This document shows, one piece after another, positions 37,501 to 48,600 of a DNA stretch of 64,000 nucleotides. Each line of letters starts with the position of its first letter. Within the stretch, counting starts at the first letter, position 1. The notes beneath the pieces were generated by a model that was given only the letters and a program-made list of their open reading frames with translations, had not been told where the DNA came from and ran no database searches. Source of the stretch: Rhea pennata (Eukaryota; Chordata; Aves; Rheiformes; Rheidae); NCBI RefSeq assembly GCF_028389875.1, contig NC_084666.1:67030422-67094421 (forward strand), in the 5' to 3' direction. Position numbers and translations under genes: made by a program.

Positions 37501-40500
37501 AGGTTTATTCAGTAAGATGATTAATAGTGCTCTTCACAGATAAGAAGCATACACTCCCATACTTGTGTTTGTCACTAAATGAAAACTGTTTAACACTTTA
37601 AGGTAATGTACTGATAGGAATTAATTATGATTAAGGCTATTAAGATATGCGTGTGTATATATGCGTGTGTATATATGCATATAAAATCAAGGCTGTTGGA
37701 GCTGTTTGCCCCCAAGAGAATGTAAAGGTAGCTATAGCAACAGAAACATTACAAAAATGTGTACTAAATCTTTGATTTCCCTCAGCCTAACAAGAACAAC
37801 AGATTATATTCTGCATTTTCTATAGGCGAGAGTGTGAGCCAGACTGAAAGCTTTAATATTTACATAGTTGCATGATGGTGACATTTTCTTTGAAATCTGT
37901 GCGTGGCTGCTGCAAGGCCGTTTCATCGTACGCAGACAGCATAAAGCAGCTTTGCACATAGGTTAGATCGCTACAGGGAGGTTAGCCTGGGGATAAGGAT
38001 TCTTCACGTGTTGTAGAGGCTACAAAAGCAGCTCTTGCTGCATCACCCGCATCTTATCCCTCCTCGCTGGCAGCGTTACAGAGGATGCAGATGGTAGGGC
38101 TGGTGCTCTGCATTCTGCAGTCGCCACCTCCTGAGGGCCGTATGTAATTAGAAACCCTTCCAGCAGCTTTGCTGCTCTAATGCATAGTTACGGATTATTT
38201 TAATGTGGGACTGACCAAGGAGAGGGAAAAGCATGAACTGGACACGTAGACCTCTTGTGCCCTTCCCGCCGTTGTTTCCTCTCAATAGGAACGACTGTGT
38301 GGTGTATTCTAAGTGTGATTTTGACCTTTCTAGTGTTTTTAAAAGCGCAGCCATCACTCACTCTGTTGAGTTTTTGCCCTGTTTTGACACAGAGGAAGAG
38401 TTTCATATTCTGCTTCCCAAGGGATCTGTGGAATGCAGTTGTCTCTTTTAAGTGATGAAAGGTAACAGCTTAACAATAAAATTCCCTAAAGTTATAAGCA
38501 AAAAATATTAAAGCGTTAGAGTTACAATGTGACTGACTAAGCTATTGCTTAAGGGAGATTGAAAGTATTGCAAGTTAAATTAATTTTGTGCCAAAGTTAA
38601 AGAATGGGAATCTTTTCAGTATTTGAGAACAGAAAGGGAAGCAGCTGCTGCTAAGTTTCTTTTCCACAGTTATTACTCCACTGGACAGAGCTGGATCCTC
38701 CCAAAGAGAGAAGGGAAATGTAGTTCTTGGTAAAGACAACATTTATTGCATTTAATACCCTTACGGTTTTAGTTGCCTTTCGGTAGCACTAGAGTTTCCA
38801 GTAAATGAGAGTTATATTGCAGTTTTTACTGTGCAGACACAAAGACATAATGTCCATCTTGAAGATATCTCATCTATTAATTTCTTTAGTGCTATTGCAA
38901 TGACCATTTTTATTGTTGTTTCACTGCACAGACTTGCCTCCTGTGAATGAAAGTGGGATACACGTGATCAGACTAGAGGAGAATATCGTAGTCTTGAAAT
39001 CTATGATCCCATGACAGCTGTGAGTAATTTCAGGCCCACAGACGCATTGTTCATGTTCTGAACTGCTGAACCTTCTCAGAGATGCAGGAATATAACTATA
39101 ACTGCTATATCATTACACCACGGCAATTAGAAAACCCCAAAACCTAAGACCAAAATTCTGCAGAATAGGTTTGCAGAAGAAGAAACACCAGCGTAAAACA
39201 AGAGTAGTAACACAGGCCCTAACAAACTATTAGTTTATACTTTGTGGGATTCTAGTGAAAACTAATGCATTTCCAAAGACACTGGACCACAACAGGAATG
39301 CAAACTCAATTTAAATAAAGCTGTAACTGAACTTGTTAAAAAATATATCAACAGCTTAGTAGTATTCACGATTTATACATCATGTAAGTATTAAAGTATA
39401 TATATGTGTAAAATACAAGTATATAAATATGCAAGTTTTGTCTAGAACATGTTCAAACTCTTTAAAACTGCACATCTAAAAGAATATTGCGCAGGCTGAT
39501 TTATGAACTCTGTTTCATTCAGTGATTTCCATGAGCCAAATTCAATCCTGACGTAACTTTGTGGAGATACACCAGGATACATTATTTATATCGTTAATAA
39601 ATAATTCACAGTAAGTAGCAGGGTTCAGGAAATACTGTTTAGATAATTTAAAATGCACTTAGATGCATTGAAGAACATTAACAAAAAACATAAATTGTAC
39701 TAAGTACCCAAATAAATCAGAGTTAGCAAAGGGGGAGGGGGGAAAGCAACTACAGATTTTAAAGACAATAAACAGATTGCTCACTCTAAATGTTGAAAGC
39801 ATTGAAAGGAATGGGAAAAAAGAGTCAGTGTAAGGCTTAGTCTTAAGATATAACTTTTTAGAAACCTGGATGTAAATGTGAGATTAATATTGTGGACTTA
39901 CCAAGTTCTGCTAAATTGCCAAATGCAACAAGGCACATCTCAGTCAGAGCTGCATTTTGGCAATGAATACCCAACAATTTCACTAACGTAGGGATAACAC
40001 CCATATTGATAAGCTGAGACTGCAGGGTATCTACATAAAAAGAGAGTACAACACGTTAGCATTTTTGTTCGTAAGACTATTCTTTAAATCACAAGAGCAT
40101 TTTTCATACAAAGCAACTTCAAGCCTAAGCAGCACTAAAAGGTTGGTTGCCTCTATTCTGCTCTAGAATCTGGTCTAAACATGGGATATGGTCTCATAAT
40201 TTCCCCTTATCTGGCCAAGGGATACATTCCCAGAATTTTCCCTCCTGATCTGGTCATAGTGGATTATCTGGTAATTTTGTGGTTATCGGGTTCCTAAAAT
40301 ACATTGAGTTTGACTCTAAGCTAACCGAGACTAGCTGATTGAGATCAACAACACTGCATCAGTGAAAAATTTATTTATATGAGAACGTGTTTCTAAATAC
40401 AGTTTTCCCTTAAAGACCAAAACTGGAAAATTAAAAGTAGAATGAGTATAAACTGGCACTGAAATAAACATGGAAAGTTTTATAAACACAGGAAGTCACA

Positions 40501-41010
40501 ATGTAGATTATGAGGAGCTTGAGAAAAAAGGAAGTTTAATAAAGACAAAAAAAAATGGAAGGTTTAGGAAAAGTCCTTAGAAGCCATTCTGATAATTTCT
40601 TGCATAGGATGAAAGTTTATAGAATTTACAAGTAAGAAAGTTATTGCTCCTAGATGTCTGCAAATAGAAAGATGCTTTGATGGTTAGGCAGAAACATGAT
40701 TTTTTTAAAAAAGGATTATTTATAACCATATTTTCTCTTACACATTTTACCTATAACATAGCAAAGAAGAAAAACATTGTTTCACAGTTGAATAGAATGA
40801 AGCAGACACAAACACATCAAATGTTGTTTAGTAATTTCCCTAAGCATCTTCTTTCCTTTACTTTTGAGCGATTTAACTACTTTTAAATATTACAGGCTCA
40901 AAACAGTAGGATCAAAAGCCTTGCAAATTCAAAAGAAGTTTTTTTTATTACTTCACTTAGATTTGGCTCAAGCTGTATAGAGAATAGGGGATTTTAGTGT
41001 TATTTTAATT

Positions 41011-41045
<35 letters not shown>

Positions 41046-42661
41046 CAGGGAATCATTCTGAAATGAGTTGGAGTTTTTACATCTGTGGAATCAGGACTAT
41101 AAAGACTTACGGATCTTTATAGGGAGATAAAACCATATTACATTTTAAGCCTAGCAAATTTAGTACATCTCATACTCTCAGAAAACTCCTTGCTTTCATG
41201 ATTTTGCCAGGTGCGTTTGAAATTTTCATATAACTAAAATTAAGAAAAGATTTAATATAAAACATTTTTGTAATAGTAATCAATTTTGTACACTAAATAA
41301 GTAAATGCCATGGTTACTACAGGGTTACTGAAGATAAGCAGATATCCTTATGGCTTGATGTCTTAGATAAAACTGTATTACTTACCAGTAACTGAATTTC
41401 CTTTTTGGGGGGGAGGGGATGGGGGCTTATCTCTTCCACAGATTCATGGTCTTTAGAGAAATTTTTGAGAACACCACCTTAGACATCAAAAAGCTGTTGA
41501 AGTTGTCAAATTTTAGGTAAGTACAAATTGCACTAGCGCATGCATTGAATGCCATTTTACCTCTGGCAGATGTGTGAGTCACTACTATACCCTCCTACTT
41601 CCTTCCAAACTGACTGTAAAAATCTAACCTTTAATAGAAAAATTGAGGGGGAGGAAGATGGAATGGTTCTGTGGAGAAAATGGTTGTGTAGGAGAACTCA
41701 AGTTACTGGTAAATAATCTGTTTTTCTCCTTGATTTGTGATTGTCCCCTGCGGACACTTAAAAATTCTGAAGGAAAAGAAGGTAGTCACGGAGAGTAGAG
41801 GAGCAACCTACAAATGCCATAGAAAATTATGTCGCAAGGAATTGCTTTGTTACTAGACTATGCCTTTAGTCATTTTAAAATCACTTTATCCAATTGTATG
41901 GATAAAGACACAATCTCTATGGGCAGCATTTGGCAAAGCATTCTGACATTAGAAACATGAACTCCTTATTGTGAGCAACATTCTCTTCTGTTTTTTTCCT
42001 TAATACAGTAGATACTGTCCTCTAGATTAAAAAAAGATTTGAAAGAAAAGATAACTGGAAAGGGGGAACCATATCTACCTTTGAAAGGGAACGGGAATCT
42101 TAAGAGCCAAATGGCAGGATATATTGCTCAGGAGAGCATGGAGCTCATTGATTTAAGGGTCTCTGGAGTAGGAAATAAAGGAATAAGCAAATGTATCAAG
42201 AAGAAACAACCGTTTTGTGTCATAAGTCAGGTGGTGTATCTGACTCCATACTAGCCTCATTTCCCTGGAGCAGAAGGATAGCACCTGAGCACAGGAATGG
42301 GCTATAGGGTAGGAATGGGCTTACAAGAACTGCCAGTAAGGTAAAATTCAGGCACTGTGTTGATGCCTTGACTGCAGTAAGTAGAAGGGTAGTTTTTCTC
42401 CACTACCAAAGCTAGGACCACCCTGTAAGTCTCAAAGCTGCATGGGAGGTAAAGCCTTCAGAAATGAAAGCCTGCCAGCATCTATTTGCTATATTTATAA
42501 TTAAGCCTGGGCTTGCCATACAAATTCTGAACTTGTCATTTACATCTGTCATTACCATAAATAAAAGACTGTTTCACTTAGCAAACACAAGTAAACTCTT
42601 ATGGTTAAACTTGCAAAACTGCATTTTTCTGTAGAAATCTTTGTCTGCTATTGCTAATATA

Positions 42662-42697
<36 letters not shown>

Positions 42698-45600
42698 CAT
42701 ACATATACATACATATACATATAAACCCGTAAGGGAATTGCCAGGGCTCGTGTTTCGGTCATATCTAGTGGAAACCCTCAATAACAAGATTCTCTCATAC
42801 AGATTTTGCCCCTAGGGAATGCTCTGAGATAAATGAAGGAAGGACAAGGTTTGATGAGACAAGCATTAGGCTTTTCACTGGACAGAAGACCTACAGCACT
42901 TCTTGGCTACAGAAAAATTAAAAGCAGAAGTGGTTCAGCCTTCAGAACAGTAATGGACAGCAGTTCTGGGGCTCTCCTGTTAAAGACCACAGACTGGGTA
43001 ACTTGGAAGATGTTGGAATAACTCAGCCTGTCAAGGCAAAAAGTGTTAGGGCTCCACTAGAGCAAGAGGAAAATTCAAGGAAAACAAGCATCTGTCCTAC
43101 AAGGAGTTGCCTGACGGGGGTAAATAGAGCCTCGAAGCCAGGCAACTTCATACCGCAGGCTGAAGTAGCAGTGCAGCCAACCTCCTAAGCAGAACTTAGA
43201 GCACACTAAACAGGGAGCAGAACGCTGAAAAACTGCATGCCACTTCTAAATTTCTGACCTTAACCCCAAAAGAAACTGTCCCAAATTTTATGCTGCTATC
43301 AAATGTCGCACTAATAAGAGCCCTCTCTGGTCACTTGGGAGGGTAAGGGGAAGCTCTGAGAGGGATGCTGCACAGATGCATATACAGGTAGATAAAAGGC
43401 AATCAATACATGCGCCAGCACAAACAATTACCTACCTAAAACTTGAATTTCAATGGCTCCATGTCCTTCGGTGACACACATGGGAACTCCAAAGAGTAAG
43501 ATCTGGGGAGAATATCCCAAATTGAGAACTTTATTGGGGGCATTTGAGTTTAAAATACTAATTTAGGCTAGTTCATGTTTCTTGACAGAACTTCAGAAAA
43601 CAACTAATAATTTAGTGTTTCATCAGTAACAGTGTTTATATCACTAAAGGAAAATCTGTCTTGTACGAATTGGTGACATAAATTTATTTCATACCCACGG
43701 AAAACCTATTTGCAATCACCATGTCTAAGGTAACTCATTATATAACATAACAAGCGATCGTATTGGTTATCCCACTGTCATAAATCCCATACTTTTAACC
43801 TTCTTTTACATGCTTTAGGTTACTTTAGCATGCTTTCAGACCTAAATCCACTTAAATGCAAACATCTTTAGCTGTGATGTAAATGAAACAAAAATCATGG
43901 TAAGCATGAAAATTAGCAAAGGTAAGTCTTAGAAGGAAGCATTATTGAAATATTGATTGCTATTACACCATACTAATGGTATCATAAATCTTCCTTTCAT
44001 TTCCTGTATGTTTACGTAGCTTTTGTAGGTGGTTAACAATGCAAATCAATCCCCAGCATTCACTCCAGTCACATACTGAGAGTTTTGTGAGAATAAGAAA
44101 AGCTTAGTAGTTGTATGATTTAACATCAGAATATTATACAAAGGCACTGAATGAAAGACAACTTTGACAGATTGAAGTTTAATATGAAATGAGATGAGAA
44201 AGTAATCTATAAACAGAATTAGTATTTTCTATATACATATATTCTAACCCATGTGTTACTGCATCCAGTAATTTCTTACCTACAATTCAGCTGCCTAAGA
44301 CGACAGTTTGGCCTAGCGCTTCCAGCATTTACCCCCCTCCCTTTTTTTTTAATGCTTTTGCAGTTTGCTATGCAAGAAATAGTTCAAGAAATAATTAACT
44401 ACTTTATAGACTGATCCCATTAACTTGTGAATAATCTTAGCTCATGGGATTATGAGATGTCACTGACTTTTTTTTTTAACTGAGTGCTTGAATATGATTA
44501 GCTTTATTAGTTATTAGTTTTTCACCCTTCATCCAAGCCTGCTTTGCCTCCTGCCCTTAAGCAGAATCATAGCTACACAGAGATTACATATAATGATAAC
44601 AAACTTCAGAATGAGAGAAATACAACACTGAACCCATTGAAAGGTGCCAAAACAGCTGTTTTAAGAGCAGCTACTCTGTACCCTGACTAAAGTTTGCATG
44701 CCTTGACAGAGAAAGAATTATTATAGATTTTTGTCAAGACTTGCTTCTTGCAGAATTGTGCTGTGAACAAAACCTCCACAAGCACAAGTGGCAGGTCTGT
44801 TTTATTCCTAGCTAAAACTTTGTGTTTTAACAACTAATAATGTAAAGGAGGCAGGAGCTTTTTGTGTCACACTGAGTTCAGGTAGTAAAATATGCTTATG
44901 GCAGAGAAGGTGAAAATATTGTAGGCAGGTGACAAAAAGTTATCTCCTATCAAAAGAAAACTCTGATTTCTAACAATTAAAAATCGGCTAAAGTTTGTTT
45001 TTTTTTTTTCTTATGACACTTTTGAAAGAAATGCAAGAGATGCCAAAACCAATTTCTTTCTGTTAAGATCATAGCGACTAATGAAAAACTAAGATACGAA
45101 GGAGACAAAGGAAGAACTGAGAGACAGCAGGCAGAATTAATTCCAGAACACAAGCAGATGGCACAAGGACTTTATAAAAGGAATCTTAGTTTTAAAACTT
45201 TGACAACGTTATGAATGGAGTTACAATTGCAAGCTGAGCATCTAGAACCAGCATGAGATACAAGAACGCTTGATTAATTTGCTTCGCTTAGGAAAAGACA
45301 TATTATGGCTTGTAGCTGATCTTCAGTTGCCAGCTTTGTAAAATGCATGTGTGGTAAATTCCCCATGCTAATTCAAAAACTAGAAGCACTCAGGAATGAG
45401 TCTCATGCTTAAAAAATAAGGCAGTTGATAGCTATTAAAAATAATTAGTAGCTGTTTGAAAATGAGGACAATTAGCAGACTGAGAATAGCAAGCTATTTA
45501 GAATCAAGTAGAACAATTTACATGCTCTCTGCTCATAAAATGCTAAGAATTAGGAAAAAATATTAGGGTGTTCACAAATAAATGCAACTCAGAACCAAGT

Positions 45601-48600
45601 GCACTGTAATTGTCCTTATTTGGATAACTAGTGCAACTTGAAAGAGTCATTAAAAGCAGTAAAGAAATCTTCAAAGTCCCCACCTGTAATTTTGTAACAG
45701 AACATGCTAAGCAGAAAACAATTACAGAAGCAATAAATCAGAAGGTAGAAGTGCTGCTTCAAAGACAAAAAAAAAAAAAGAATTCCTACTTATGCTTCCA
45801 ATATTCTTTTATTTTTGTGCATTTTTTTCCCTAACTACAGACAAGGCAATCTGAGAGTTTAGGATGTAATCCCATACTCATCTTTCAGCAAAGCCAATGG
45901 AGTGTTTATCTTCTACTTAAGTCGCATGGGATCATTTTTCTGTGTAAACCCTAAAAATGGTATCCACTAATCTGTGAGTACAATTAACTGTTGAGGCAAT
46001 CTCAGATTTCGTCTGTAACAGGTCAGCAGAGAACTGTGTTTCTTCAGAATATTACTCATCTGATGGTGCAATATGTGGAATTAAGAGATTTTCTTGGGTG
46101 GATATTTGACATGAACAAAAGACTTGTTCTGAAAACTTACTATGGCCTACAGGTGACATTTTTAGAGTGCAGCTGGGCTTCAGCTGTACTTGTGGTTCTT
46201 GAAACAAGATGTAATTATTGGCAAGACCTGCATCTCCATGCAAATGCTGCAGGTACAATCACGAGTTTTCTTCTAAGAATTTAATCCTCTAACTAATGTT
46301 TTTCATGTTAATTTGGCAAATAACTTAAGAGTTTAATCAACATTTGCCGAAGTCGGTGGGCAGATTCTTTGGCTGCAGTGGAGTGAGTGGACAGGAGCCC
46401 TGCACAGCACACCTGAAGGTCCTGGGCTGAACAGCAGCCAGGTCGCTACTGAAAAGTCCGTTCTCATGGAGAGCAGGTATGCAGGGTGAAGGCGAGGGTT
46501 TGGTAAGCCCTCGGATTCCTCCCTCATGCGGGACAGGGCTGTGGTGTGTTCAACCATGTCTAGGAGCCAGGAATACTCCTGCATTCCTCTTTCTGGCATC
46601 GCTGCAGCAGCTGCTGTGAGTACTGCATCAGTCGGTTAGTCTGTGTGAGATGAAAGATGGCACTAAGCAGAGTAGAGCCAGTGAGTCCTCCTAGTTGTCA
46701 CTGAGTTACACAAGTTTGCTGAGCACATTGGAATAAGCTATCTTATTAGGTGGAATGAATCATTTATTCGATGTTTATAACAGTTAAGCTGTTCAGAAGC
46801 TGTTTATTTTGGAGATTTATCTCATAATTAGTTTACCTAGAGAAGATTTTCCTGGAGCTTGGTCACTGAAGCAAAACTGATACAGTATCTCTGCACAGCA
46901 GAATGCTCCGCTTCTGGATTAGTCTGTTCTGAGCTACCATAAATACTAGATGCTCATTAGTCTTCATTAATGCTGGGGATTCTGGCAGTTTAGAAGTGGA
47001 AAAATCTATTCAGCTCCAAAATTTTTTTAAGAAAGACAGAAAATATGGAACAATACTACAACATTTAATAAAGCATGACACTCATGCAGACATCAAGCAA
47101 AACACTCCCTGGAAACTACATGAAATGAAGGAACTAAAAAGCTGCTACTTGGAGAACAAGAAAGAAGTACTGTAAAAAAAAAGTATTTTTGGATGATACT
47201 AGGAAAAGAGTGAAAGAATCCAAGAACAAGAGAAAGAGAAGATGAGAAACATATGACAGTGATATTTGTACGTGGAGAAGGAGAATTAAAAGCCGAGAGC
47301 TCTGGAGAGATGGCACAGAAAACACACAAGGAAACTATACCAGAAGACATGATGAAGTAGATTAAAAATTGATACAGACAAAGGCCAAAAAAATTAAGCC
47401 TAGAGGGCATCCTAGAAAGCAGAGTAGTTTGGATATAGGTTTGAAAAATGAGTTACAGAGAGATACAGAACTAAGAATGGTAAAGAAATGGTGAATGGTT
47501 AATAAAGAAGCTATTTCTTCTCATGATAAAACACTACAATATATGAAATGGGCATTACTGATGAAACAACGTGATTACCTAAATACATTTGAAATCCATG
47601 CCATTACAAGACAGGAGCATAGCCATTACTTAACTTTCCTCATTTCTTCTAATTTTTCTTAAAGACTGAAATTTTCAAAGACTTGGAAATGTGTGAACAC
47701 TATAAAATATGCCTTGACGTATTACCGTGCTTGCATGTAGAAGCAAACTGGGTACTAAAAATATCAGTATATTTGTGCAAGTATTGCAGAATACTATTTT
47801 CTTGGCCACAGCTCTCAATGATTTCTCATTTAAGATACTATCTTGCCTTTTTGTCTTAGTCCCTGAAGACCTCCACTTAATATGATAGAGACCATAAACT
47901 TATAGCTTGTAGGTATAGAAGAGTGTTAGACATATAAACAAATTATTCCCCATTTATCTTGGAAGAAAGTAAGATGTGTAATTTTATATACATTTCACAA
48001 AAGGAAAAATGATCTAAGAAAAAGCTGTTTAGTATATATACACCCTAAATAATGAACAAGACAACATTACTTGCCTGGGACAAATTAATATTATAATTTG
48101 ATACTAAAACTATTTGACTTAGTTTGATGCTAAATGAAAAAGAGAAGACTTACTCTGGCCTTCTAGTTTACCTCTGTAAATCTGTTTTTCCTAAGACATA
48201 TGATATAAAGTAAACTCCAGATACTGATTTCAAAATTTTATACAATATGCTATATGGAATTGTCATAGGAAGAGTAATATTTTGGGAACATAATTTTACT
48301 GAAACAGAAAATTGTACATGTGAATTGAGGTATTCGGTCTTTTTAGAGTAACTTTCTTTTATTTTCTACAACATAAACGTATGGTTGATTCTAATTTTCA
48401 TAGATTTTTCTGACGGGGTTGTTTTCCTTGTAGACATAAAGCAAGTTTTTGGTGTTGTTTACCATTCTCATTGCTATAGTTCATCAGCATGCCACAAAAG
48501 ACAGTCAAGAGCTTCTCACTGGCTGGATCTGTTTTACTGCACAGTGACCTTATATGGTCTACTACAATATGTGCACCACCTGCATGGTCAACTGCGTTCC

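Larger units (their letters stand above)
40031..48462 (-). other. RAP1GDS1 intron, 8432 bp
   Basis: This long intron lies downstream of the 147-nt exon. It holds simple repeats at 41015-41040, 41402-41425 and 42662-42722. A GC-richer patch lies at 46330-46620; its 88-codon - strand frame is not recognisable. No transposon body or second gene is evident. Confidence 0.8.

Noticed and set aside
46333..46599. 88-codon - strand frame in a GC-richer patch
   Set aside because: No recognisable domain and no clear splice signals. The patch may be an old repeat or a non-coding exon, but nothing supports a gene.
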